Notes: generated from the sequence alone by a model not told the origin. A DNA stretch of 64,000 bases from Vitellaria paradoxa (GCA_019916065.1 CM034241.1:6239920-6303919), one strand, 5' to 3'. Counted from the stretch's first letter, positions 33,411-44,971 are shown. Made by a program: numbers and translations.

Positions 33411-34964
33411 ATGGCTTTCCAAATCAAAGATCTTCATTTCATTCTAATTCCTCTAATGTCCCAAAGCTATCTCATCCCCATGACAGACCTTGCAAAATTA
33501 CTCGCCCGCCATGGGGTCACCGTCTCCATAGTCACTACCCCACTCAACGCCTCCAGGTTCCAGCCCACCATTGACAGATCCAACCTCAAAATCCAACTCC
33601 TCCGGGTCCCCTTCCCAAGCCAAGAGGCAGGACTGCCCAAAGGATGCGAAAACCTGGACAGCCTCACTTCTCAAGATTTGCTCAAACAATTTTTCATGGC
33701 CACGTATTTGCTACAAGAACCGGTCGAAAAACTGGTCGCGGCGCTACAACCGCCGCCCAGCTGCATCATCACCACCAACGCGCTTCCCTGGACTTCCAAT
33801 GTCGCGCTAAATTTTAACATACCACGGTTTCTCTTCCAGCACATTTCTACCTTTGCGTTATCATGCGCCCACCGCATTTTTTTCAGCGGGGCGGACGAGG
33901 GCGCCACCTCTGATACAGAGCCGTTTTTAGTCCCCGGTGTGCCCGACACGGTTCAAATCAGCAGAGCCCAGTTGCCGGATGTGGTCAGGAGAAACTCCGA
34001 CGACATGAAAGGCACCATGGACCAGATTAAAGAGGCAGAGTTTTCAGCACAAGGCGTGTTAGTCAACAGCTTCGACGAGCTGGAAGGGAGATATGCCGAT
34101 GTCTACGAGGAATTTGTGAAGAAAGTGTGGTGCGTTGGACCTGTTTCTCTTTGTAACAAGGAGACGTTGGACAAGTTCGAACGCGGTAATAAGGCTTCCA
34201 TCGACGAGCACTACTGCTTGAAGTGGCTTGACTCGATGGCGCCAGGGTCGGTCTTGTACGCTTGCTTTGGAAGCCTGTGTCACATTCCGGCCCCTCAGTT
34301 GATAGAACTTGCACTGGGGTTAGAATCGTCGAATTGTCCCTTCATTTGGATAATAAGAAAGGAAGACGATTCAGCAGAGATTGGGAAATGGATTGAGGAA
34401 GAGGATTTTGAGGGAAGAAACAAAGGGAAGGGCCTCGTAATCCGAGGGTGGGCCCCGCAGGTCGTGATACTGTCCAATCCGTCGGTCGGAGGATTCTTAA
34501 CGCACTGCGGATGGAACTCGGTGATGGAGAGCGTGTGCGCCGGGGTGCCAATGATAACTTGGCCTATGTTTGCAGAGCAATTTTACAACGAAAGGCTGAT
34601 TGTCGATGTCCTGAAAATCGGCGTCGGAATCGGGGTTGAGGTTAGTATGAAGTGGGCGCAGGAACAGAAGATGGGGCTGTTAGTGAAGAGGGAACATGTA
34701 AAGAAGGCTGCGTACAAACTGATGAATGATGAAGATCAGGAGGCAAAAGAGAGAAGAATGAGAGCCCGAGAACTTGCTGAGTTGGCAACGAGGGCGACGG
34801 AAGAAGGGGGATCTTCTCATCTGAATATGACATTGTTCATTCGCGATGTGCTTCATCAGTTTCTTCAAAAGAGCTCCTTGCAAGAGTACGGCCCTTGCAG
34901 CCCTGTCACCCCAAGTTCATCATCTCTCCCCATGATGCTCGAGTCTGGACAAGCTGCTTCTTAG
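33411..34964 (+). CDS. UGT D, UGT-like protein lacking the His-Asp catalytic pair
   Basis: Intact 517-residue, intronless family-1 glycosyltransferase fold. The ATG at 33411 (context GCAATGGC) is chosen because MAFQIKDLHF aligns with the start of UGT C; the frame is open 32 codons further upstream, but that part is leader. The PSPG donor box is complete (W347 to Q390, with HCGWNS and FAEQ), so UDP-sugar binding is plausible. The catalytic His position reads SQSYLIPM (Tyr20). The Asp position reads IITTNALPW (Thr122). Both are also changed in pseudogene E. The C-terminus is about 27 residues longer than in UGT C and rich in Ser and Pro. An open frame over 1.5 kb without the two key residues suggests a kept, possibly non-enzymatic or mechanistically different role; substrate unknown. 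Confidence 0.92.
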   Translation: MAFQIKDLHFILIPLMSQSYLIPMTDLAKLLARHGVTVSIVTTPLNASRFQPTIDRSNLKIQLLRVPFPSQEAGLPKGCENLDSLTSQDLLKQFFMATYLLQEPVEKLVAALQPPPSCIITTNALPWTSNVALNFNIPRFLFQHISTFALSCAHRIFFSGADEGATSDTEPFLVPGVPDTVQISRAQLPDVVRRNSDDMKGTMDQIKEAEFSAQGVLVNSFDELEGRYADVYEEFVKKVWCVGPVSLCNKETLDKFERGNKASIDEHYCLKWLDSMAPGSVLYACFGSLCHIPAPQLIELALGLESSNCPFIWIIRKEDDSAEIGKWIEEEDFEGRNKGKGLVIRGWAPQVVILSNPSVGGFLTHCGWNSVMESVCAGVPMITWPMFAEQFYNERLIVDVLKIGVGIGVEVSMKWAQEQKMGLLVKREHVKKAAYKLMNDEDQEAKERRMRARELAELATRATEEGGSSHLNMTLFIRDVLHQFLQKSSLQEYGPCSPVTPSSSSLPMMLESGQAAS

Positions 34965-35712
34965 AATAATTCTGCTTCAAACTCAAGAATAATTTGGTTC
35001 CTCAAACGTTTGATTGTCAACCCACCCCCTCTCTTTTTTTTCCTGCCTGTTGTTTTAATTAATCTGAGAGAGCTACTCGCGATTTCAAAATTTGGTTCCT
35101 AATTAAGGTTTGTCTTAAGTTGTATAACGAATATATGAACGAGATTCCTACTATTCTAATCCAAGGAAAAGTCTCCTAATAGAGCTACAAAATGGAAGGC
35201 CAATCAAGAGGGCAGCACAAGTCGTGGTTAAATGACTAGGTCTCTGTTTAGCGCACACTACAATAAGGTTATTTCGGACATCAAAACATACTAGATCGAT
35301 TAAAATAGATAGATAAAAGTACTCGCGAGCTAATAAGGATCAAGTCCAAATCTTTCTTTTAAATCTCATGTATCAATCCAATATACTAAATCATTTTTTG
35401 TTTATATATGTATATATTTTAATATATATTAAACCTTTTGCCGATTGAATTTTAATCCGGAAAAAAAAAAAGAAACTTTTGATCATTAAAAACAAAGTTT
35501 TAACACAAAAAAAAATATTTAATTTTTTTTAGCCCGATTGGACAGAAAAAATCATGACACTGACAACCAATTAGTCGCCAAAGAAATTCACTTTTACCAC
35601 TAAATATTTTATTATATATTTATTATTTAAATCAATGAAGACAATTTGGTCCAAAAAAAAGATCCTCTGGTGACCAAAAAAGAGGATTAACATCTTACCT
35701 TGCCTTGGTTAC
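34965..35712. other. 3' flank of UGT D
   Basis: No gene is seen. Bases 34970-35110 match the flank of pseudogene E (about 51830-51990). The remainder is AT-rich up to the gypsy target site. Confidence 0.5.
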
Positions 35713-36150
35713 TGTCACGTGGTCCTCTAGGAGATATCTATTAGTGGTAGGATTTTACTCAAGTTGAATAAGTCTTGCTAAGAGACGTTAGGAAGTTGTT
35801 AGGAAGATATTTGATTTGGATTAGTATGAGTGATTTGTTCTTAGTTTATAGGATAAGTTGTTTATTTCCGTTGAACTTGTTCTATTTAATTGTAAACAGT
35901 TGGAGGAGTTGACAGCAGAAAATAATTGAAATTACTATTTGAGTATTTTGGAGGCTTAAGGTTTTCCTCGAATCAAACCTATATCCCTTACTTTTCATCT
36001 CTCTTATCTGCGGGTTATTTCTGCAAGTTATTAACCGGCTACTGGTCCTTTCTACCACCATAGGGAAGTCCAAGAAGAAAATCCCTCGACTAAATATCCA
36101 ATCCTCTGCCAATAGACCCAACACACGTTCTGTTACCACGGAACGTAACA
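35713..36150 (+). repeat. 5' LTR of gypsy element
   Basis: Starts TGTCACGTGG and ends ACGTAACA. 438 bp. It carries the 6-bp stretch missing from the 3' LTR near its end. Confidence 0.95.
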
Positions 36151-36153
36151 ATT

Positions 36154-36166
36154 TGGTATCAGAGCC
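36154..36166 (+). other. Primer-binding site of gypsy element
   Basis: TGGTATCAGAGCC, complementary to the 3' end of initiator tRNA-Met, 3 bp after the 5' LTR. Confidence 0.9.
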
Positions 36167-36185
36167 AGGCATAGAGGATCAACGG

Positions 36186-37475
36186 ATGGGTCGTTTGGAG
36201 GCAGAAGTCAACACTTTAGCCACTGGGCAGGAGAAAATCCTCACTGAAATGAGAGAAATGTTTGCTGCCATGAATGCTAGGTTTGATAATTTAACAGTGA
36301 ATCAAACTCGAGACCTTGGGGGGAGTTCACACAACCAGAATCTTTCGACGGGTAGTCGAACTCTTGGCTATGGTGGCGCCAACCGTGAACAATCTATTGG
36401 CCAGTACTTACCTAAGATGGTGAAGCTTGATTTCCCACGTTTCAATGGGACTGAGGATCCAACAAGCTGGATTTGCAGAGCAGACCAATTCTTTGAATTC
36501 CATCAAACACCTGAGGAGGAGAAGATACCACTAGCTTCTTTCAATTTGGAAGGCGATGCTCAGTTGTGGTATCAACTGCTCAAAGAAGATACACCTATCG
36601 TTACATGAGAATGCTTTAAAAAAGGACTCCATTGTAGGTATGGTCCAACACAGTACCAAGATTTTTTTGGTGATCTAACAAAATTGCAGCAGACTGGTTC
36701 GATGAGAGAATACCAAACATAGTTTGAGAAGTTGTTAATACGTGCTGGAAAATTAGCCCCGGCTCAACAAGTTGGTTGTTTTGTTAGTGGATTGAAGGAC
36801 AACATCAAAATAGATGTACAAGCTAGCAAACCCTCAAATCTTCTTGCTGCAATTGGGTTGGCTAGGTTGTATGAAGCACAAAATCAGTCCTCACGACGTG
36901 CTCCTCAATTGGAAAGAAAGTCGGCTATCAATCATTCTATTCCAAACTCGAGCTCATTACCAATCAAGAAGTTGAGCCCGACTGAACTTAAGGAAAGAAG
37001 GGAGAAAGGACTATGCTTCAATTGTAATGAAAAGTTTGGCCCCGGTCATCGATGCAAAAAGTTATTTCTCATTGAAGGGAGCTGGTCTAATGAAGAAGAT
37101 AATGATGTACACATGGAGGTGGAAGACGTGGAAGCGACCAGAGAATTTCAAGAAACCCCAGAGATCTCTATTCATGCTATTTATGGTGCAAGAACTCCCC
37201 AAACCATGAAGGTGCAGGGCAAAATAGGCCAACGCCAGATTACTCTCTTGATCGATTCAGGGAGCACCCATAACTTCTTGAGTAATAAGACTGCACGTAA
37301 GCTGGGTATTAATCCTAATTCAAATGGGAGGTTCGAAGTTGCTGTGGCCAACGGGGAAAAGATACAAAGTTCAGCGCGTTGCAAAGGAATTGGTATGATG
37401 ATTCGAGAAGTACCCATCATTGCAGATTTCTACTTGCTGCCACTAGAAGGTTGCGATGCAGTTCTTGGTTCCTAA
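36186..37475 (+). pseudogene. Gypsy gag and aspartic protease
   Basis: Gag begins at MGRLEAEVNTL and includes the capsid core (FPRFNGTEDPTSWI), a zinc knuckle (CFNCNEKFGPGHRCKK) and then protease with LIDSGSTHNFL. In-frame stops are TGA 36606-36608 (a Trp place), TAG 36720-36722 and TAA 37473-37475. All are one C-to-T or G-to-A change from a normal codon. It continues in the same frame into the polymerase. Confidence 0.9.
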
Positions 37476-38612
37476 TGGTTAAGCACCCTTGGACATATTA
37501 TATGGGACTTCTCTAAATTACAAATGAAATTTAACTTTGACGGAAAAGAGGTGGTGCTTATTAGATTGAGATTTCCTAAAAATCAGATTGTAGATAAAAG
37601 AAAAATCACCAAGGAACTAAAGAAAAAGAAAGAAGGAGTCCTCCTACAGATTTATTCTCTCTCACTACAAAAGCCACAAGGTTCTCTTGTACCTCCCAAA
37701 TTGGATTTAGAAAACTTAGAGCTGCAGCAAATTTTATAGGCTTATCAAGAGGTTTTTGAAGAGCCCCATGGGTTACCCCCTCAAAGGACCCATGACCACA
37801 AAATTATTTTGAAGCCAGGAAGTGCATCTGTATGCGTGAGGCCCTATAGGTATCCTCACTATCAAAAAAATGAGATTGAAAGATTGATTGTTGAGATGCT
37901 GAAATCCGGAGTTATTCGAGCAAGCCAAAGTCCCTACTCTTCTCCAGTGTTGCTAGTGAAGAAGCAGGATGGCTCTTGGAGATTTTGTGTTGATTATAGG
38001 AGCTTAAACCAATTAACAGTCAAGGACAAGTTCCCTATACCAGTCATCGACGAGCTGCTAGATGAGTTACATGGAGCAAAATTCTTCACGAAGCTAGATC
38101 TGCGATCGGGGTATCACCAAATAAGGATGCATCCTGAAGACATTGCAAAGACTGCATTTCGGACACATCATGGACATTACGAATTCATGGTAATGCCATT
38201 CGGACTCACTAATGCTCCGTCTACTTTCCAGTCATTGATGAATGAGGTGTTCAAGAATTATCTCCGTAAGTTCATCCTAGTCTTTTTTGATGATATTTTA
38301 ATTTATAGTAAGTCATGGGATGAGCATATGAGGCATCTTGAAACTACTCTAGAGGTTTTGAGAACTAATCTGTTGTTTGTGAAGAAAGAAAAATGCACTT
38401 TTGCTAGGCAAGAAGTAAAGTACTTGGGTCACATAATATCCCTAAAAGGTGTTGCCGTTGATCCTGAAAAAATTGTTTCAATGCAAACATGGTCAAAGCC
38501 AAAGACCGTCAAAGCCTTGCGTGGTTTCCTAGGGCTGACAGGATACTACCGGAAGTTCATAAAAAATTTTGGCAAGATCACTTCACCTTTAACTCAAATG
38601 CTGAAAAAATGA
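37476..38612 (+). pseudogene. Gypsy reverse transcriptase
   Basis: In frame with gag. A stop (TAG 37737-37739) lies in the linker before the domain. The RT core is well kept: [34 protein letters not shown] and the catalytic FFDDILIYS. It ends at a TGA (38610-38612) just before RNase H. Product: DNA synthesis on the element RNA, if it were expressed. Confidence 0.92.
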
Positions 38613-39323
38613 GGCTTCAAGTGGAACCCAAATGTAGAAAAAGCTTTTGAGTTACTCAAGCATGCAATAACCCAAGCTCCTGTATTAGCACTTCCGGATT
38701 TTAGTCAACCATTCGTCATTGAGTGTGATGCATCTAGTTCAGGGGTTGGAGGTGTTCTTATGCAAAACAAAAGACCCAGTGCATTTTTTAGCCAGCCCTT
38801 GCAAGATAAAAATTTATTTTTATCAGCTTATGAGAAAGAAATGTTAGCTCTTGTTATTGCAGTTCAAAAATGGAGGCCATATTTACTGGGGAGACAATTT
38901 GTTATCCGAACTGATCGACGAAGTCTAAAACACCTTTGGGAGCAGAGAATCACTACCAATGCACATGAGAAGTGGTTAACTAAATTAATAGGATTTGACT
39001 TCACCATTGAGTACAAGAAAGGGAAAGATAATTGTGTTGCAGATGCACTCTCACGCAAGTTTGAGGAAGGGGAAGTGGTAGCTATTTCCGCACCTATTCC
39101 TTCTTGGCTGGAATCAATTAAAGATGAAGGTCAAAGCAATTCTGACTTGAAGTGTTTAGTGCGTCTATGTCAACAAGGAGAAGCTATTGGACCATGGCAA
39201 TATAAGGAAGGCATTCTTTATTTTAAAAAGAGAATTTATTTAGCCGCTGAATCTTCTTTGGTGCCTCTCATTATAAAAGAAATGCACTCCAGCGCACATG
39301 AAAGGTATCACAAGACTTTGTAA
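38613..39323 (+). pseudogene. Gypsy RNase H and integrase zinc region
   Basis: RNase H begins IECDASSSGVGG and runs to DNCVADALSR. The start of the integrase HHCC region (HSSAHERYH) precedes TAA 39321-39323. CETCQ of the zinc site follows in the same frame. Confidence 0.88.
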
Positions 39324-40524
39324 AGGATGAGATCAGTTTTTTATTGGCAAGGCATGAGGAAAGACCTTCGAGAATATATAAAAAATTGTGAGACTTGTCA
39401 AAGACAAAAATGGGAGAATCTAAATCCAAGTAGGGCTTTTGCAACCCCTCCCAATTCTCACACAAGTTTGGAGTGACATATCCATGGACTTTATGGAAGG
39501 CCTTCCTTTGTCTAAGGGTAAGTCAGTTATTTTTGTACTGGTGGATAGACTTTCAAAATTTGCACACTTCATTCCAGTTTCCCATCCATATTCAGCTGTT
39601 TCTATTGCTCAAGTGTTTTTTGAGCATGTTTTTAAGTTGCATGGCTTGCCTAAAAGCATTGTTTGTGATAGAGATGCCATTTTCACGAGCATTTTTTGGA
39701 AGGAATTGTTCCATTTGCAAGGGACTAAATTTAACTTCAGCTCATCCTATCATCCGCAAACCGATGGCCAAACAGAGGTGGTCAACCGGACTGTCGATAT
39801 GTATCTACGCTGCTTTACCAGTCACAGACCAAAGGAATGGGTACGATGGGTTCCCTAGGTTGAGTACTGCTATAACACAAGTGTACACTCCTCTACAAAG
39901 ATAACTCCATATGAAATAGTGTACGGCAGGTTACCACCCACACTTTTCTCATATGTTCCAGGGACTTCATAAGTAGAAGCTATAGACAAGGAATTGCAAG
40001 ATAGAAATCTGATTCTTAAGGAGTTACATGAGCACCTAAATCAGGCCCAACAGCGCATGAAAAAGTTTTATGATGCCCACAGAACTAAAAAGAGCTTTAA
40101 CATTGGGGATTTTGTTTATCTTCGGTTACAGCCATATCGCCAAGCTTCTGTAGCTCTTCGAAGAAATCTCAAACTGTCTCAGAAATATTACGGACCATTT
40201 GAGATCCTTGCAAAAATAGGACAAGTAGCATACAAGCTCAAGTTGCCAGAAAATTCAAAAATTCATCCCATTTTTCATGTCTCTTTACTTAAGAAGGCTG
40301 GAACGAATATGAGAATTGAAGACATTCTGCCCATCATTCCAGAGAATGGGGATTCAATTGTTCCACTACCTCAAGAGATTCTTGATCGTCGTAAAAGAAG
40401 GGGTCGAGAAGAAGTATTGGTCCATTGGCAAGGTTTATCACCATCTGATGCAACTTGGGAAGATCTTCATGAATTGCAGCTGCGATTTCCAGAAGCTACC
40501 CTTGGGGACAAGGGTGTTCTCTAG
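39324..40524 (+). pseudogene. Gypsy integrase and chromodomain
   Basis: An extra base near 39430-39437 shifts the frame by one. The integrase core follows with its Asp, Asp and Glu ([30 protein letters not shown]). TAG 39856-39858 sits at a Trp place and TAA 39970-39972 follows. The C-terminus has a chromodomain (EVLVHWQGLSPSDATWED). Chromodomains in these elements help target integration to chromatin. Confidence 0.9.
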
Positions 40525-40534
40525 GGGGGAGAAA
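40521..40534 (+). other. Polypurine tract of gypsy element
   Basis: AGGGGGGAGAAA-type purine run directly before the 3' LTR. Confidence 0.8.
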
Positions 40535-40966
40535 TGTCACGTGGTCCTCTAGGAGATATCTATTAGTGGTAGGATTTTACTTAAGTTGAATAAGTCTTGC
40601 TAAGAGACGTTAGGAAGTTGTTAGGAAGATATTTGATTTGGATTAGTATGAGTGATTTGTTCCTAGTTTATAGGATAAGTTGTTTATCTCCGTTGAACTT
40701 GTTTTATTTAATTGTAAACAGTTGGAGGAGTTGACAGCAGAAAATAATTGAAATTACTCTTTGAGTATTTTGGAGGCTTAAGGTTTTCCTCGAATCAAAC
40801 CTATATCCCTTACTTTTCATCTCTCTTATCTGTGGGTTATTTCTGCAAGTTATTAACCGGTTACTGGTCCTTCCTACCACCATAGGGAAGTCTAAGAAGA
40901 AAATCCCTCAACTAAATATCCAATCCCCTAGACCCAACACACGTTCTGTTACCATGGAACGTAACA
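40535..40966 (+). repeat. 3' LTR of gypsy element
   Basis: 432 bp, starting TGTCACGTGG and ending ACGTAACA, followed by the GTTAC target duplication. Confidence 0.95.
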
Positions 40967-41520
40967 GTTACCATTACTTGCTGCAACTAGAGGGAGTCCT
41001 GAAATTTTCCGTCCGCAAACAAATGACCTGCATGATTATAACGGAGCTCATTATTAACCACCTTGAAGCAAGAATCGGAGGTTATTACAAAAATATAAAA
41101 TATATATCTTTTAACAACTTTCTTGTGTTATACGTGGTACAAGTTGGAATTTTCTTACTTCACTGTTCAAACTGCACAATACTTCCCCCCAAAGTCTTGG
41201 CCCCTGATGTTCTTTCTGCGAGAGAGAGAGAGATGGGGGGTGAGGCAATGCTAGCTTAAGTTTAGTTAAGATGAGACTGATGGAGATAAATCAGTAAGGG
41301 AAAAAATATATAACAACAACATTGGAAAAAGAAATTGGCATAATATAGGAGATTTTGACAAAACAACTAGATTATAAGCAGTAAGGTTGGTATTTAGCTC
41401 CACTGATTCTCATAAGGAAATTTTGACAAGATAACTAGATTAAAAGCTTTAAAATCCCTTAAGGCTCCAATTGGATAACAATGGAAAATGCTTAGATGTA
41501 AGCCCTTATCAAAATTTGTT
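40967..41520. other. Spacer between two retroelements
   Basis: Unique-looking AT-rich sequence with one short (GA)n run (about 41221-41232). No gene or named repeat is seen. Confidence 0.4.
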
Positions 41521-42689
41521 GACTTCAAGATAAATTCTTTTTTTTTTTGGGATAAATTTCTGTTAAACTACCCCATACTGCTATTATACATTAATACGAT
41601 ATAAATAGATGCGTTGATTTCTAGTTTTTGTGTGGTCAATTTGTGTAAGAAATAAGAGGGTGTCATGGGTTGTGAATGCACAGAAGAGAAAAATAAGGTG
41701 GTGAGGTATAGAATTAATTGAGAAGAAAATTTTCTGTAGTTATATCTTTCTTTGATATAGTTTAATTTTTCTCGTTTTCTCCTATGGATGTAAGCAAGAC
41801 TACCAAATCACGTAAATTTTGTGTCCATTGTGATTGTTTTATCATTTTTATTTTAATCTTGACCCCAGCAAGTGGTATCAAGGCCAAGGTTGGAATTGTT
41901 AGAGTAAGATACGTAAAAATTGCTTTTATCTATCAAGATTAAATTGCACTAGATTATAGATCTCGCTGAGTAGATCACAACCATAAAAAGTACAATGAAA
42001 AAAAACCCTCAGACGTACCCTCATGCACTCATTGAAGTTTTGCTTGAGTTTGCCAGAAAATACAATAGCTCGCCGAAAAAGAAGATTGGTTTAGGTCATT
42101 TCAAGAGAATTATTTATAATCATTTGGTGGCATTTTAAATAACAATATCTGTAACAGTTTAATTGGTTAAGTCTTGGTGCTCTTTGGAAGGAAGTTCCAA
42201 GTTTGATAGTTGGTCCATCCGATACTTGGTGCTAGCGAGTTGTTTTAATTTTACATTGCTAGAGAGCCAAGCTACATTGACTGAGCCAAGCCACTATCTA
42301 GCCAAGTTGATAGTGCCAAGCCAAATTAATTGGACTCCGCCAGCCAAGCCGAGCCATTCAAGCTAAGTCGCGGAGCCATTAGCTAGCAGAGCCGCGTTAA
42401 TCATTTAACCACCATTACTATCTATCACGTGTCATTTGTATTTTTTCAGCCAACCAGAAGCTCCCACATTATCAAATTTGACTAGAAACTTTGACCACGA
42501 CTAATCAAGGGTTAATTGAGGTTTTTCAATTTCGAAAAAGCCTATTCTGGCATTTTTCTGACATTCCAGATTCATCTATGAGGTCAATTTTGAATCATTT
42601 TGCTTTGAAACATGAGAAGTAAAATGGAGGTCACCACAACAAGTATGATAATTATGCTTATACTTGACAACTATGCCTTATCAAAACCT

Positions 42690-43390
42690 TAGATGGGGGA
42701 TATCCTCTTCTACAAAGGCCTACACAACCCTTTGGAACAAAAAGTGGTCAAACCAACGTATATCAAGGAGGAGGATTGGAAGAAAATAAATAGAAAGGCA
42801 CTGGGATTAATCAAATAGTGCGTTGGACTTGAGGTTTTTCACCACGTAGCCCATAAGGGGAGCACATATACACTTTGGGTAAAGTTGGGGAGATGTACCA
42901 GTCAAAGACATCTCAAAACAAGACGCTCTTAATGAGGAGGTTGGTGGGTTTGAAACTGAAGTCCAAAACTTCGATGACAAAATGCATAAGCATGTTTCAA
43001 AATTATCTCAATCAGTTGTCCAATGTCGGCCTCAATTATGATGACGAGACCCAGACCTTACTTTTCATTAGTTCTTTGCCAGACAACTAAGAGACATTTG
43101 TGATTTCTCTTACTAACTCAGCACCAAATGGAATTATGACCATGTCAATGGTCAAAGATGCAGTCTTCAGTGAAGAGACAAAGAGGAAAGAAAAGGGCGT
43201 TAATGACAACGAAAAATGAGTCCTAGCTACAGAAAAAGAAAAGAAGAGGCGATGGAAGAATTATCAGGGGAAGGTCAAAGTCAAGGTTGACAAAAAATCA
43301 TAAATTTACTTGTTATTATTGCAACGAGGAAGGGCAATTGAAACGAGATTGCCCAAAGTACAAAGTGATAAAGGAAAAGCAAAAGGAAAT
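42690..43390 (+). pseudogene. Copia gag remnant
   Basis: Reads LFYKGLHNPLEQK, then KLGEMYQSKTSQNKTLLMRR, DETQTLLFISSLPDN, NSAPNGIMTMSMVKDAVF and a zinc-knuckle relic TCYYCNEEGQLKRDC, in which the His is Leu. Several in-frame stops. It is typical of copia gag (UBN2-type). Confidence 0.75.
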
Positions 43391-44120
43391 CTAACCCAGA
43401 GAAACAACAGTGCTAAAATAGTCTGAGGATGATATGATGTAGGAATGGGTTGATTCTATACTGACTAGAGGGGGTGTTGGCAGTTGGAGCTTGCTGTCTA
43501 ACACAAGTCCAGTAGTATAGTGAGATGAAGTGAATAAAGAATCCAATGATCGCACAGATACACACAGAATAGGTACAGGAGTACCCGAATGGCACCTAAG
43601 AGGGTATATGAGCGCCAATGACAGATCGGAGTTGAATGGTGTGTAGAAATCTAGCTAGAAGCAATGATGTGTAATCAGTTGCTAGACGTGTTCACATTAC
43701 AAAGCTTAGAGAAAAATGTCGGATTGTATATTGCAACATTGGCAGAAGGTGCCAAAATGTTTCTTTCACTCTCGAAGTAATTAGTGACAGGTTCTTTTCC
43801 AAAACAAAAAGAGTACTTAAGAATTTGGAAAGATGAGTCACAGAATATCCCGTTGGGGGGTGCAGAGCTTGGCATCCTAGTAGGGGATGGAAAACGGAGC
43901 ATTCTAGTGGGGAGTGCAATGGCCCAGGAATAAGGGCGGAAGGACGATGTTGTCCATAACAAAAGTAGCACATGAGGTGTTAGATTGTAAGATAATAGGA
44001 AGAAGATGGGAAACATGAAGACTTTGCAGAATGCCCTAGGTGAGAGGATGCTTTAAGATCATCAGAAAATGTTCCATTCAGCAGAACGTGACAAACCCAC
44101 CCACGCTGGGTGGAGGGGGT
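43391..44120. other. Non-gag insert inside the copia remnant
   Basis: About 700 bp between the gag relic and the 3' LTR-like piece, not resembling integrase or RT. It has GC-richer patches with repeated GGCATCCTAGTxGGG-like text. Unrecognised. Confidence 0.35.
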
Positions 44121-44580
44121 GATTGTTGGCTTTAAAATATCCACCCACGTGGGTGGATGAAAGGAAAAAGAAACCATAGCGGTCCAATAAATTAGAAAAT
44201 TCTTTTTTTGATAAATTTCTTTTAAGCCACCTTGCACTATTATTATACATTAATACAATATAAATAGATGGGATGATTTCAAGTTTTTGTGTAGCCAATT
44301 TTTATAAGAAATAAGAGGGTGTCATGTGTTTTAAATGCAGAGAAAAAAAGAGAGAAAAATAAGCGGGTAAAGAAGAGAATTAATTAAGAAGAAAATTCTC
44401 TACAATTATATCTTTCTCCGGCATAATAGCTAAACAATTAGGAAATAGATTTTGAAAATCAAATCAGATAGGTAAATAAATTCAGTTAACTAAAATTACG
44501 ATATAGATTCAAAACCAAAAATCAGATGTATAGATTCTCAAATAATTAACGAAGATTCAATTTACAAAAACAAATCAGGA

Positions 44581-44652
44581 ATTCTAGTTTAAGTGTCATT
44601 CTAAGTTCTTTTGAAATCCAGCCCATTTACAGTGTGTGTATACGCGCATGCG

Positions 44653-44695
<43 letters not shown>

Positions 44696-44735
44696 TCAAG
44701 TAGAGGGTGAATCACAGCCAAAACCGGAAGCTCCA
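44581..44735 (+). pseudogene. Leader of UGT pseudogene E, cut off by copia insertion
   Basis: Matches 33281-33394 before UGT D (TTTTGAAATxCAGCCCAT, then TAGAGGGxGAATCACA). The TATA region has become a 62-bp alternating purine-pyrimidine tract (44632-44693). The match stops at GAAGCTCCA, where the copia element enters, and resumes after it at 49550. Confidence 0.8.
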
Positions 44736-44959
44736 TATTGTGAATATCTTGTAATATTGTATATTTTGGAAAGTATTTTTCTTGGTCAATATTGTATCTT
44801 GTGCTTAGGAGTGATTTTAGGAAGATTTTTAGGAAGGTTAGAATTTGCTAAGAATTGGGCACCTTTGCTTGTATATATATATATTACAACGTACACTGTA
44901 AAGAAGATAAGAGATTGCAAAATCAAAGTATTCTTGCTTTTGCAAATTGATAATTGATA
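44736..44959 (+). repeat. 5' LTR of copia element
   Basis: 224 bp. It differs from the 3' LTR by A/G at two positions near the end (about 44885 and 44950). Confidence 0.93.
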
Positions 44960-44971
44960 TGGTATCAAAGC
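44960..44971 (+). other. Primer-binding site of copia element
   Basis: TGGTATCAAAGC, tRNA-Met type, directly after the 5' LTR. Confidence 0.85.

Larger units (their letters stand above)
35713..40966 (+). mobile_element. Ty3/gypsy LTR retrotransposon with chromodomain
   Basis: Complete 5254-bp element: LTRs 35713-36150 and 40535-40966, 5-bp target duplication GTTAC on both sides, a tRNA-Met-type primer site, a purine tract, and the order gag, protease, RT, RNase H, integrase, chromodomain. This order and the chromodomain place it among chromoviruses; the clade is not assigned. The LTRs differ at about 12 sites plus a 6-bp gap by eye (near 3%), mostly C/T or G/A, so insertion is fairly recent. 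The single gag-pol frame has eight in-frame stops and one frameshift, so the element is dead. Confidence 0.95.
41521..44420 (+). mobile_element. Ty1/copia remnant without polymerase
   Basis: Two LTR-like pieces match (about 41521-41765 and 44200-44412, sharing TTATACATTAATACxATATA and AGAAATAAGAGGGTGTCATG). Between them are a primer-site-like TGGTATCAAGGCC (41873-41885), a decayed gag, and a purine tract (about 44110-44121, GGGTGGAGGGGG). There is no protease, integrase or RT. The outer ends do not agree, so the element is truncated. Confidence 0.7.

Noticed and set aside
43391..44298. Minus-strand frames up to 113 codons
   Set aside because: No start, domain or splice support; they lie in the interior of a copia remnant.
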